This document shows positions 17,760 through 26,812 of a DNA stretch of 64,000 nucleotides, one piece after another. The stretch spans positions 83,924 to 147,923 of the forward strand of contig CAYVQC010000001.1 of assembly GCA_964453995.1 (NCBI GenBank). Reading direction: 5' to 3'. Numbering within the stretch: position 1 is the stretch's first letter; every line of letters begins with the position of its first letter. Under the pieces are notes generated by a model. That model was not told the origin of the DNA and searched no databases. It saw only the letters and a list, made by a program, of their open reading frames with translations. The stretch comes from SKVR01 sp964453995 (lineage in GTDB: Bacteria > Bacteroidota > Bacteroidia > Bacteroidales > UBA7960). The position numbers and the translations under genes are program-made.

Positions 17760-20147
17760 ATGAAAAAATCGGATTGGTCAATATACTTTTTGATGCTTGT
17801 TCTCATAACGGGCAATATACCAGACCTTTTGGGCCAGACGGGTACCATTCGCGGAAGGGTATTTAACGAAAAAAATAATGAACCCCTCCCTTTCACCAAT
17901 ATTGTAATTTTTGGTACCAACATAGGAAGCACCAGTGATATAGACGGTAACTTTATTTTTACCGGAATTGAGCCTGGATTTGTGCGCTTGCAGGCCACTG
18001 CGGTAGGTTTTGAACGCAAAGTAACAGCAGACTTCCAGGTAACCAATACGCGTGCTGCATATGTTGAAATTCCCATGAAGGAGATGGATCTGCAGTTGGA
18101 GGAGGTTGTGGTTGAAGCTTCTGTATTTGAGCGCCGGGAAGAAAGCCCCGTTTCTCTCAGAAGATTAGGGATTTCAGAGATTGAGCGCAGTCCGGGCAGC
18201 AACCGTGATATATCCAAGGTGATACAATCACTGCCCGGAGTTGCTTTCACGCCTGCCTTTCGCAACGACGTGATCATTAGAGGAGGTGGCCCAAATGAAA
18301 ACCGTTTTTATATAGATGGCGTAGAAATCCCCAACCTCAATCACTTTGCCACCCAGGGGGCTAGCGGTGGTCCTGTGGGAATAATCAATGTAGATTTCAT
18401 AAGAGAAGTGGAAATGTACTCATCAGCATTCCCTGCCAATCGTGGCAATGCTCTGAGTTCGGTATTTGAATTCCGCCAGATCAGGGGTGATGAAGAAAAA
18501 CTTAATTTCAGGGGTACCATCGGGGCAAGCGACCTTGCCCTTACACTTGATGGTCCACTTTCAGAGAATACAACCATGATCTTTTCAGCGCGCCGATCCT
18601 ACCTGCAGTTTCTGTTTAGCGTCATTGGACTTCCCTTTTTGCCCACCTACAATTCCTTCCAGTTTAAAACAGATACCCGTTTAAGCCAACGCTCTGAAAT
18701 TACCGTAATAGGTATTGGGGCCCTTGACCAGTTCAGACTTAACCTGGATGCCAACGAAACAGAAGAACAACGCTTTATCCTCGATTACTTGCCAGTAAAT
18801 GAACAATGGAATTATACCATGGGGCTGGTATACCGTCGCTTCAGGGATAATGGCTTTGACAGGCTTGTAATAAGCCGCAATATGCTCCGAAATTTTTCTT
18901 ACAAATATCCAGGCAATAATGAATCTCTTCCCCGAACATTTGACTATGAGTCGGATGAAATAGAAAACAAGATCCGCTATGAAAGAACCACCCAATTGGG
19001 TGCTTATCGGTTTATTTACGGCGCGGGTGGTGAATATGCAAAATACCTGAATGACACTTATCAGGAAATATTTGTGGGGCAACCCATCATAATTGATTAT
19101 GATTCTTTTCTGGAAATATATAAGTGGAGCATCTTCGGCCAGGTTACCAGGGGATTTTTCAATGACAGGCTTTCATTATCTTTTGGTTTACGCACCGATG
19201 CTAACAATTATTCGGCAAGTATGGCAAATCCATTAAGCCAATTATCGCCTCGCATATCAGGATCATACAAGCTTCAGGAAAATCTTACATTTAATGCGAG
19301 TACAGGCAGGTTTTATCAACTGCCTGCTTATACTACACTGGGATACAGAAACAGCGAGGGTGATCTGGTGAACAAGCAAAATGAACTGAAATACAAAGCT
19401 GTTAATCATTATGTTGCAGGGTTTGAATACCTGCCAACGCCCCGTACCAAGATTACCCTGGAAGGCTTTTTCAAGAACTATCTGCAATATCCCTTTTCTA
19501 TAGCCGACCAGGTGCCACTGAGCAGTAAATCAGCCGATTTTGGTATATTCGGCGATGAAGAAGTAACCTCCACCAGCACCGGCCGCGCCTACGGCGCTGA
19601 ACTTCTTTTCAGAGAGCAGAGGATCAGAAATCTTAATGTGATACTTTCCTACACTTATGTAAGAAGTGAGTTTGAAGATAGAGAGGGAAAGTATATTCCT
19701 TCGGCCTGGGACAACCGTCATATAGTGAATCTGACTGCTACCCGCAAATTGCCAGGAAACTGGGACATTGGTGCCAAATGGCGTTTTTCAGGGGGCGCTC
19801 CTTATAGCCCTTTCGATCTTGAAACCTCTACCCTGCTGAGTGCCTGGGAAAGACAACCGCAGGGTTATCTTGATTTTTCAAGGTTTAATGCCGAGCGATT
19901 GCCCGCCTTCCATCAATTGGACCTTCGCATTGACAAACAGTATTTCTTCCCCAAATTTTCCCTGATGTTTTACCTGGATATTCAGAATGTTTATAATTTT
20001 GAGTCTGAGCTACCTCCCAATCTGCTTCGCATAGAAAATGAACCACCATTTGTGGATGAAAACGGAATAGAAAGAATAAGAGTGCGTGAAATCACCAACA
20101 CGTCTGGAACGGTGCTGCCGTCTATTGGTATTATGTTTGAATTTTAA
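17760..20147 (+). CDS. TonB-dependent receptor with N-terminal carboxypeptidase-like domain
   Basis: Outer membrane beta-barrel importer of 795 residues. A signal peptide (about 1-22, ending LLGQ) is followed by a carboxypeptidase-regulatory-like domain (about 25-112; TIRGRVFNEKNNEPLPF, STSDIDGNF), then the plug (about 130-240; SKVIQSLPGVAF, VIIRGGGPNENRFYIDGVEIPN) and a 22-strand-type barrel that ends in a terminal aromatic residue (GIMFEF). It lacks a SusD partner, so it is not a classical Sus pair. The gene that follows by 12 bases encodes an exported protein that may be its partner. A TATTTTG motif ends only 2 bases before the ATG. The substrate is unknown. Confidence 0.9.
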   Translation: MKKSDWSIYFLMLVLITGNIPDLLGQTGTIRGRVFNEKNNEPLPFTNIVIFGTNIGSTSDIDGNFIFTGIEPGFVRLQATAVGFERKVTADFQVTNTRAAYVEIPMKEMDLQLEEVVVEASVFERREESPVSLRRLGISEIERSPGSNRDISKVIQSLPGVAFTPAFRNDVIIRGGGPNENRFYIDGVEIPNLNHFATQGASGGPVGIINVDFIREVEMYSSAFPANRGNALSSVFEFRQIRGDEEKLNFRGTIGASDLALTLDGPLSENTTMIFSARRSYLQFLFSVIGLPFLPTYNSFQFKTDTRLSQRSEITVIGIGALDQFRLNLDANETEEQRFILDYLPVNEQWNYTMGLVYRRFRDNGFDRLVISRNMLRNFSYKYPGNNESLPRTFDYESDEIENKIRYERTTQLGAYRFIYGAGGEYAKYLNDTYQEIFVGQPIIIDYDSFLEIYKWSIFGQVTRGFFNDRLSLSFGLRTDANNYSASMANPLSQLSPRISGSYKLQENLTFNASTGRFYQLPAYTTLGYRNSEGDLVNKQNELKYKAVNHYVAGFEYLPTPRTKITLEGFFKNYLQYPFSIADQVPLSSKSADFGIFGDEEVTSTSTGRAYGAELLFREQRIRNLNVILSYTYVRSEFEDREGKYIPSAWDNRHIVNLTATRKLPGNWDIGAKWRFSGGAPYSPFDLETSTLLSAWERQPQGYLDFSRFNAERLPAFHQLDLRIDKQYFFPKFSLMFYLDIQNVYNFESELPPNLLRIENEPPFVDENGIERIRVREITNTSGTVLPSIGIMFEF

Positions 20148-20159
20148 AAACAAAAAAGC

Positions 20160-20939
20160 ATGAAAATCAAGCGGAATGTCATTTTTTTTATCGTTGTTAT
20201 ATTGTTTTTACCTGTATTAATGGCTTTTGTGACAAAAAACAACCTACAGCAACGGTGGTGGCAAAAAAACAAGGGAAAAAAACAACAAATGGAATTCTCA
20301 ACTTTGCAAAATGAATCGGGTTATGAGCTCGTAATTCACTTCGAGGCAGGGAAAAAGCACAACCATCCCTTAATGGCTTTTTGGATAGAAGATACCCTTG
20401 GTAATTATATTCAGAGCTTGTATGTTGCTGAATCTATCGCAAAAGGGTATTTCAGGCATGGGGATCCTTCTACGGGCCGCTGGCAACCCGGTCCTCTGCA
20501 AAGGCCGGCCGCACTGCCTTACTGGGGCCATAAGCGGGGAGTAAAAAACAAAGAGGGATATTATTTGCCAACTTCCGATGACCCCATGCCTGATGCAGTT
20601 ACCGGTCCTACGCCCAAAGATGATTTTATTCTTTACTCTCGCACCAGGCATCAACAACCAGAAGTTTTTAACCTGCTGATGGAGATCAACCAATCCTGGG
20701 ACTGGAACCAACACTGGCATAATAATAAGTTTCCGGACGATGATCAATACAAAACATCGAGTCAACCCGCTATCATATACCAGGCACGCATTGATACAAG
20801 GCAAACCGGGGCGGAGTTTGTCATGACCCCCATAGGACACAGCCATTGGTCAGGAGCTTCTGGAGAGGTGTATTCTGATCTGGAAACCCTTACCACGGCA
20901 TTGCGTATTGCAAAAGAGGTAAAAGTTCAGGTGCAGTAA
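20160..20939 (+). CDS. Exported hypothetical protein co-transcribed with the TonB receptor
   Basis: A 259-residue protein with an N-terminal hydrophobic helix (residues 6-24) after a basic start, so exported or membrane-anchored. The mature part is rich in His and Trp (GKKHNHPLMAFWIED, SWDWNQHWHNNKFPDDD, GHSHWSG). The segment ELVIHFEAGKKHNHPLMAFWIED recalls the start of DUF2271-type periplasmic proteins, but I am not sure. The many His residues could bind metal or haem; this is inference. It lies 12 bases after the receptor gene, so a role in the same uptake or redox process is likely. Confidence 0.55.
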   Translation: MKIKRNVIFFIVVILFLPVLMAFVTKNNLQQRWWQKNKGKKQQMEFSTLQNESGYELVIHFEAGKKHNHPLMAFWIEDTLGNYIQSLYVAESIAKGYFRHGDPSTGRWQPGPLQRPAALPYWGHKRGVKNKEGYYLPTSDDPMPDAVTGPTPKDDFILYSRTRHQQPEVFNLLMEINQSWDWNQHWHNNKFPDDDQYKTSSQPAIIYQARIDTRQTGAEFVMTPIGHSHWSGASGEVYSDLETLTTALRIAKEVKVQVQ

Positions 20940-20971
20940 TCGAGGTTACTTTCCCCAAAGTGCTGCAATGA

Positions 20972-23900
20972 TCAAAGATTCAGTTTCGTGATGAGCTGTG
21001 TAAAGTCTGTTTGCTTAACCGGTTTGGTCAGATATTCATCCAGACCGTGTTTCATATAGCGCTCTCTGTCTCCCTCAAAAGCATTAGCACTAAGTCCGAC
21101 GATGGGTGGGAGAAAATTCCCGTATTTCTTTCTCAGGGCTATGGTGGCAGCAATTCCATCCATTACAGGCATTTGTATATCCATCAGGACCAGGTCAAAC
21201 ATTCCGGGATTAAAAATGCGTACCGCTTCCTCGCCGTTTATAGCCAGCGTGACTTTATGATTCATGGCCTGCAGCATAAGGCCAATAACTTTTTGGTTTA
21301 CCACTTTATCTTCAACCAGTAAGATCCTGAGTGATTGATCATTGTTATTTTTTTTTTCCTTATAATCTGTTTCTTGCCGGGGTGCTTCCGCAACGGTACA
21401 TTTAAAGGTAAACCAGAACTCACTTCCATACTTGTATCTACTAGTAAAGCCAATGTCACCTCCCAATATTTTCGAAAGCTCTTTACAAATGGCAAGTCCC
21501 AGTCCGGTGCCATCGGAAGGGCGGTCATTTTCCTGTTCTGACTGATAAAAAGGTTTGAAAATATTGGATTGTTCCGATTTTCTTATTCCCTTTCCCGTAT
21601 CTGATACAGAAATTTTCATCATGCATTCTTTGCCAACCACCGCTTCCCCTTCAACCAATTCAGCCTTCAATGCAATATTACCTTTTTCAGTAAACTTTAC
21701 AGCGTTGGAAATCAAGTTGTTTATAATCTGAAGGATCCTGTTGTAATCACTTATTATAAAAGGTGGCAGATTTTCCGGAATGTGTTTCCCAAAGGCAATA
21801 TCTTTCCGGCAAACAGAAATGAACAGTTTTTCACCCCTCTCAAAAAGCTTCTCGACAGAAAACACCTCATTGTTTAGTTTTACTTTACCGGCTTCGATTT
21901 TAGAGTAATCAAGAACAAGGTTGATGGTTTCTTTAAGGTTTTCACCTGAGAAGATCAGTGTTTTAAGATAATCTTCCTGAGTTTCGTTCAGAGGGGTATT
22001 CCGCAGTAATTCGGCCATACCCAGGATACCGGTCAAGGGTGTTCGTATTTCATGGCTCATATTGGCCAGGAAGTTTTGTTTAAACTCGGCAGACTTGCGG
22101 GCAATCTCAATTTGCTGATGCAGCAAAAGTTCCTCCTGTTTTTGATGCTCTTTTTCGCGTTGCAGCCCCCTGCGATATCTGATCACCAAAAACACCACTG
22201 CAACGAATAAACAAGCATAAATCAGAAAAGCCCACCATCGGCTGTACCAGGGCGGAATGATTCTAAAGTCATAAGATAGTTCGTTGCTGAAGACACCTGC
22301 ATTGTTCATGGCTCTGAGCCTAAAGGTATACCGGCCAGGCTTCAGGTTGCCATATTGGGCTTCTGTGCGTGTAGTAAATGGCCCCCAATTTTGTTCAAGT
22401 CCTTCAAGATAGTATTGGTAACGAATGGTTTGCTGATAACGCGAAGGTACTGCAACATAGTTAAAAACCAGGTAGTTGCTTCTGTGTGGCAACTCCAGAT
22501 TCATTGGAATTCCAAACCAGGGACTAATCCCATCAAAGTCAAATTGGCTTACCTGCATACCATTGGATAACATCAGCAGAGTATCCTGTTTTTCATATAC
22601 ATTTTTCCATGCTATTGCTTCATTGTAAAGATCGAGAGACGTGAGATAGATTTGGGGTGGCATTGAATCTAATGTGGTTTGATCAGGTCTAAATGCCGTA
22701 ATAAGGTCATTTGCCCCTATCCAGATGGTCCCGTTGGTGTGTTGAAGCATAGCTCTTGAATTTACTCCCACTCCGTGAAATCCATCGGACCAGCTATAGT
22801 TTTTAAAGAAAATTCCTGAAGCATAAGCCTGGTCAATATCATGGTTGTATTGTGCATCCATTTCCAGCGGACTTTTTCTTAAAAATTGACTAAGTCCCCA
22901 CCGGGTACCTATCCACATTTGACCATTATTATCTTCAAGCACTGAATAAACAAAGTTGCTGCCCAGGCCGTGTTTTTCGGTGAAATTTAAGAACTTGCCC
23001 TTTTCAAATTTTACAAGCCCTGATCCATTTGTTCCTGCCCATAGCACCCCTTTATCATCGATAAGGATGTCGAGGATATCATTGGCGGGGAACCCTTCCC
23101 GGGCTGAAAAAACGGTAAATGCTTTTCCATCAAACCTAATGATGCCGCTTTCGCGAGACGCTATGAAGATATTATCATTTTTATCAGCAATTATCTTACG
23201 GATATACATGTCGGGCAAGCCATTGCTCAAGGTATAGTGCGTAATTTCTTCGTTGTGAAGTTTGAAAACCCCATCACCATGTGTACCAATCCAAATTGCA
23301 CCATTACTTGTTTCTGTAATGGCGGTAACCCCTATATCCATTAGCAGGGGGTGATTGGCAAAGGTATAAAACCGGTCCCCATCAAAAACCGACAATCCTT
23401 TATACAAAAAACCAATCCACAACCTTCCCCTGCTATCTTCAAAAATGGTTCTCACCCTGTCATCGGCAAGCCCATGCCAATTGGTATAGTGCAGGATGTG
23501 GTCAAAGTTAAATTTTATCAACCCTGATGTATTCATGCCCATCCATAAGCTGCCTGATTGATCTTCTGCAATGGCCCTGATAAAAGCTGCCGGTATACCA
23601 TCATATTCAGAGTAATGCCTGAAAACATTGCCAAAATAGGCCCCAATACCACTACCATAGGTTCCGATCCACATTTGATTTCCCTTGTCCTGGCAAATAT
23701 CCGTAATAAAGGAATTGATAAGGCCTTCCTGCTCTCCAAAAAAATAAACGTCTGTTCCCTCAAGGTATAATAGTCCAGCCTCATATGTTCCGGCCCAGAT
23801 CCGACCTGAATGATCTTCAAAAACTGAGGTTATAGCGTTTTCAGGGAAACCACCAGATTCGTCATAAACAAGGAAACGATCACCATTGAAAGATACCAAT

Positions 23901-24928
23901 CCGGCACCATCAGTGCCTATCCACAGGTTATTATTTTTATCAACACACACCGAGGTAGTAAAGTCACCGGGAAGACCATTGCGTGAAGAAACATGTTCAA
24001 ATGATTCTCCATCATACATCAGTATACCATTACCCCTTGTAGCAAACCATAAGTTTCCTTGTGTATCTGAAGCAATAGAATATACCACAAAGTCAGAAAT
24101 TCCAGCAACAGATTCATAGTTTGTGAATTTTGTTCCATCAAACTTAACAATACCCGAGCCATAAGTTCCAATCCAGATATTACCATTCGAATCCTCAAAG
24201 AGTGCTTCAATGCGATTTCGCGGGAAACCTTCCTTCTCAGAATAAATCATGAAATCGTTGCCATCGAAAATAACCATTCCCCCTATCCTTGTTCCAAAAA
24301 TAACCCGTCCCTGGCTATCGGTAGTAAGCGAATTTATAAAATTATCAGGCAACCCATGATCGATAGTGTATTGATAAAAGCTAACCCCATCATACCGGAT
24401 CAGGCCTGCACCGTAGGTACCGATCCACATATTTCCTTTATGATCAAATTCTATATTACTGATGTCATCATGCGGCAGGCCCTGTATACGGGTATGAAAA
24501 CGAAAACTGAACGGATTAAGGGTTTTCATAACAGGATCTTTGGTTTTGATCACTACCGGCATTAACGCTTCTGAAGTGCGGGGAGAAATAGCAAACTGTG
24601 TTACCTTATCCCCTGGCTGAGAAGCAGAAACATCTGTGCTTTCCTTTTTCAGACTGTCAGTGGGTGTGAAAGGAATCTCAAGTGGTTGCACCTGGCGTTT
24701 GTTGTTGATGGCAAGTGTTATTTTTTGCGGTTCACGGGTTTTTACAGCAACAAAACCAGGACTGGGAAATACAGCCGGCGGTGTATCAGTGGAAATATCA
24801 GTTAATGTACTATCTATACTTTGCCACGCCAGAGAACTGGTTTCCCGGGGATTTGTATCACTGAAATTATCCCGGTTGTCAGGGCTTAAGAAGATCAAAG
24901 AAAATAATATAAGTAAAAAGACTTTCAT
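20972..24928 (-). CDS. Giant hybrid sensor kinase with two-component propeller (no DNA-binding domain)
   Basis: A 1318-residue membrane kinase. N-terminal signal or anchor helix (residues 3-15), then a low-complexity linker (20-135), then about 14 propeller repeats of the form xDxxGxxWIGTxGxGxxxFDG (about 145-745), a Y_Y_Y domain (about 800-893) and one transmembrane helix (about 898-917). The cytoplasmic part has a HisKA domain with His959 in NMSHEIRTPLTG, HATPase with NLISNAVKF and GTGLGLAICKELS, and a receiver domain (about 1200-1318) with LVLMDIQMPVMDG. Unlike classical hybrid two-component systems it ends after the receiver, with no AraC-type helix-turn-helix. The start overlaps the stop of the DUF6873 gene (ATGA). 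Confidence 0.92.
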   Translation of the reverse strand: MKVFLLILFSLIFLSPDNRDNFSDTNPRETSSLAWQSIDSTLTDISTDTPPAVFPSPGFVAVKTREPQKITLAINNKRQVQPLEIPFTPTDSLKKESTDVSASQPGDKVTQFAISPRTSEALMPVVIKTKDPVMKTLNPFSFRFHTRIQGLPHDDISNIEFDHKGNMWIGTYGAGLIRYDGVSFYQYTIDHGLPDNFINSLTTDSQGRVIFGTRIGGMVIFDGNDFMIYSEKEGFPRNRIEALFEDSNGNIWIGTYGSGIVKFDGTKFTNYESVAGISDFVVYSIASDTQGNLWFATRGNGILMYDGESFEHVSSRNGLPGDFTTSVCVDKNNNLWIGTDGAGLVSFNGDRFLVYDESGGFPENAITSVFEDHSGRIWAGTYEAGLLYLEGTDVYFFGEQEGLINSFITDICQDKGNQMWIGTYGSGIGAYFGNVFRHYSEYDGIPAAFIRAIAEDQSGSLWMGMNTSGLIKFNFDHILHYTNWHGLADDRVRTIFEDSRGRLWIGFLYKGLSVFDGDRFYTFANHPLLMDIGVTAITETSNGAIWIGTHGDGVFKLHNEEITHYTLSNGLPDMYIRKIIADKNDNIFIASRESGIIRFDGKAFTVFSAREGFPANDILDILIDDKGVLWAGTNGSGLVKFEKGKFLNFTEKHGLGSNFVYSVLEDNNGQMWIGTRWGLSQFLRKSPLEMDAQYNHDIDQAYASGIFFKNYSWSDGFHGVGVNSRAMLQHTNGTIWIGANDLITAFRPDQTTLDSMPPQIYLTSLDLYNEAIAWKNVYEKQDTLLMLSNGMQVSQFDFDGISPWFGIPMNLELPHRSNYLVFNYVAVPSRYQQTIRYQYYLEGLEQNWGPFTTRTEAQYGNLKPGRYTFRLRAMNNAGVFSNELSYDFRIIPPWYSRWWAFLIYACLFVAVVFLVIRYRRGLQREKEHQKQEELLLHQQIEIARKSAEFKQNFLANMSHEIRTPLTGILGMAELLRNTPLNETQEDYLKTLIFSGENLKETINLVLDYSKIEAGKVKLNNEVFSVEKLFERGEKLFISVCRKDIAFGKHIPENLPPFIISDYNRILQIINNLISNAVKFTEKGNIALKAELVEGEAVVGKECMMKISVSDTGKGIRKSEQSNIFKPFYQSEQENDRPSDGTGLGLAICKELSKILGGDIGFTSRYKYGSEFWFTFKCTVAEAPRQETDYKEKKNNNDQSLRILLVEDKVVNQKVIGLMLQAMNHKVTLAINGEEAVRIFNPGMFDLVLMDIQMPVMDGIAATIALRKKYGNFLPPIVGLSANAFEGDRERYMKHGLDEYLTKPVKQTDFTQLITKLNL

Positions 24929-25635
24929 GCCATTATCTTTTGATCAATTTGCTTTTCCTGAATGAACAAAATGCCTCCTACGTCCATTAAGGGCCCCTGG
25001 TACAGCTCAATAATTTCAAAACCATTGTGATGTAGTTGTTCCCGGATCAGTTCTGCATGCTGCAATCCGTAGAGACTACCACAAAAATAAACTTTTTTTT
25101 GCCAGAGACCACATGTACCGCCAATAAAGCCACATTTAAAACCTTGCAAAACAATATTTTGCGGGTGAACGAATTGAACATTTAAAGACTGCTGCAACAA
25201 GGTATGCTCAATACCTCTGTCAGAAGTTAAGAATAACTCCCCGGCAAGAAAAGTAGTACACCTTGTATAAGCTTGTCTGCAGTGTATAAACTTCGTTGCC
25301 TTTTCCTTTATTAAATCATCACTTACCTTAGCATTATGTAATACACCATAGGGGGTGTACAATGCATTATAAATTGCAGTAGCGGGATATTTTGCACCCA
25401 CAGGCATTATACCTTTTTGATAGGCGATATTGTGCCGATCCAGGATCTCTAGATACCTTGCCGGAATATTGGGTGCCACGATAAGGCCTCCGGGATATTG
25501 GAATATAAACACATCAGGATGACCCGAAACGGCATCATACGCAATTCCGGGTGCATCAAAGACCACCACCTCTCCCCAATGGCTGAGAGCTTGCCTGGCA
25601 ACAGCGGGTGCTTTCCTGTCAATGAATATTAACAT
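24925..25635 (-). CDS. DUF6873 family GME-fold protein
   Basis: The ATG at 25635 is chosen (236 aa), which places the start 17 bases inside the radical SAM gene; the frame opens 17 codons earlier. Segments YTRCTTFLAGE (Cys126), LTSDRGIE, IVLQGFKCGFIGGTCGL and KVYFCGSL match the pattern I know for DUF6873, a family annotated as having a guanidino-modifying-enzyme (GME) fold. In GME enzymes a late Cys and a His are catalytic; Cys175 in GGTCG is a candidate, but this is inference. No function is established. The overlaps on both sides indicate tight co-translation with the radical SAM and kinase genes. Confidence 0.75.
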   Translation of the reverse strand: MLIFIDRKAPAVARQALSHWGEVVVFDAPGIAYDAVSGHPDVFIFQYPGGLIVAPNIPARYLEILDRHNIAYQKGIMPVGAKYPATAIYNALYTPYGVLHNAKVSDDLIKEKATKFIHCRQAYTRCTTFLAGELFLTSDRGIEHTLLQQSLNVQFVHPQNIVLQGFKCGFIGGTCGLWQKKVYFCGSLYGLQHAELIREQLHHNGFEIIELYQGPLMDVGGILFIQEKQIDQKIMA

Positions 25636-26629
25636 GGAGATCTCCTTTATGAACGGACATGTCTGAAACGAACCGGACTTTTGCAAAATTGCCTTTCAGA
25701 AGGTTTTTATTTACTGCCTTATGGCCTATAGCTGCATTGAGATCGGTAGGATTTATGCGTACTTCGAGTTCATTGCCCTGTCTACCTTTGAGTTTTTCTG
25801 TTATTCTGGTGCCCCAAACCTTTGATAATACCATTTCGCCAAATGCCGGATGAAAAGGCCCTGCCACCAACGATGTATGGTTTAAGAATCCTTCTGAAGG
25901 ATGCAAGCCCATGCGCAAAACCTTAAGGCCAGCCCCGGTGAATATTTCATATAAAATGGCAGATAGCTCTACAGCTTCCTGTAATGATTGCGGAACATAC
26001 TGCCCCTGTTGAAACATTTTTTCGAGAGGAGTATCCTTTACTACAAGAGTAGGGTAAATCCTGGTGGTATGTGCACCCATAGAAACAATTTCGCGGGCAG
26101 TGGCAATGGAAGTTTCCGGAGAATCGCCCGGCAATCCGGTCATCATTTGCAAGCCTGTTTCAAAGCCTGCCTCCAGCAATAATGAACAGGCATTTTTCAC
26201 ATCGGTTTTGGTATGGCCACGGCCAGAGGTTTCAAGAACCTTGTCGTTGAGCGATTGCGCACCCAGTTCAATGGAAGTTACCTGATATTGTTTCAGAAAC
26301 TGTATTTTCATGGCAGAAATATAGTCAGGCCGTGTAGAAAGTCTTATTCCTTGTATTCTTCCATTTTCAATATAAGGCTGCACTGCTTTGAGATACTTCT
26401 CCTGCAGATGTAAGGGCAACCCGGTAAAATTTCCCCCAAAAAAGGCCACCTCTATCCTGCTGTTTTTGTTATGCATGGTAGAAAGATGCTCTTCAATGGT
26501 TTGGCTAATACTTTCCAGGGCAGGAGGCTGGCACCTTTCTGTTATGGTAAATTGATTGCAGTAAATGCACCTGAAAGGACAAGCCAGCTCAGGAATAAAG
26601 AAAGGTATATTGAAATAACGAGTGGTCAT
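25619..26629 (-). CDS. Radical SAM protein (Elp3-like)
   Basis: The 4Fe-4S/SAM motif CPFRCIYC (Cys17, Cys21, Cys24: C-x3-C-x2-C) is at the N-terminus, followed by the conserved EVAFFGGNFTGLP, RLSTRPDYI, ELGAQSLNDKVLETSGRGHT and LQMMTGLPGDSPETS elements of the Elp3-like/oxygen-independent coproporphyrinogen oxidase-like branch. No C-terminal acetyltransferase domain is present, so it is not a true Elp3. At 336 residues it is compact. It is first in an overlapping set with DUF6873 and the hybrid kinase. The reaction is unknown. Confidence 0.85.
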   Translation of the reverse strand: MTTRYFNIPFFIPELACPFRCIYCNQFTITERCQPPALESISQTIEEHLSTMHNKNSRIEVAFFGGNFTGLPLHLQEKYLKAVQPYIENGRIQGIRLSTRPDYISAMKIQFLKQYQVTSIELGAQSLNDKVLETSGRGHTKTDVKNACSLLLEAGFETGLQMMTGLPGDSPETSIATAREIVSMGAHTTRIYPTLVVKDTPLEKMFQQGQYVPQSLQEAVELSAILYEIFTGAGLKVLRMGLHPSEGFLNHTSLVAGPFHPAFGEMVLSKVWGTRITEKLKGRQGNELEVRINPTDLNAAIGHKAVNKNLLKGNFAKVRFVSDMSVHKGDLHVNIH

Positions 26630-26784
26630 ATTTCAGAGTATTGGCTGTACTGTGATAATTTTTACCGTCATTCTTTACCGGCAAAAAGCCGGCTGGTTAC
26701 TGATCAGGCGGCTTATTTAGGAAGTACAAATTTAAATATTTTTCAACGGGGTCATTTTTAAGGAGGCAACTTGACGGAAAGGTA

Positions 26785-26792
26785 TAACTTTG
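26785..26792 (+). promoter_or_regulatory. Bacteroidota-type -7 box upstream of the EamA gene
   Basis: TAACTTTG matches TAnnTTTG exactly and ends 20 bases before the ATG at 26813. The site lies inside the upstream extension of the reading frame (which opens with TTG at 26771), which supports the ATG as the true start. No -33 element is clear. Confidence 0.45.
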
Positions 26793-26812
26793 CGCCGTCA
26801 TTTAAAAAAACT

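Noticed and set aside
26771..26812. TTG-initiated extension of the EamA gene
   Set aside because: It is crossed by a promoter-like box and adds a polar segment before the first transmembrane helix.
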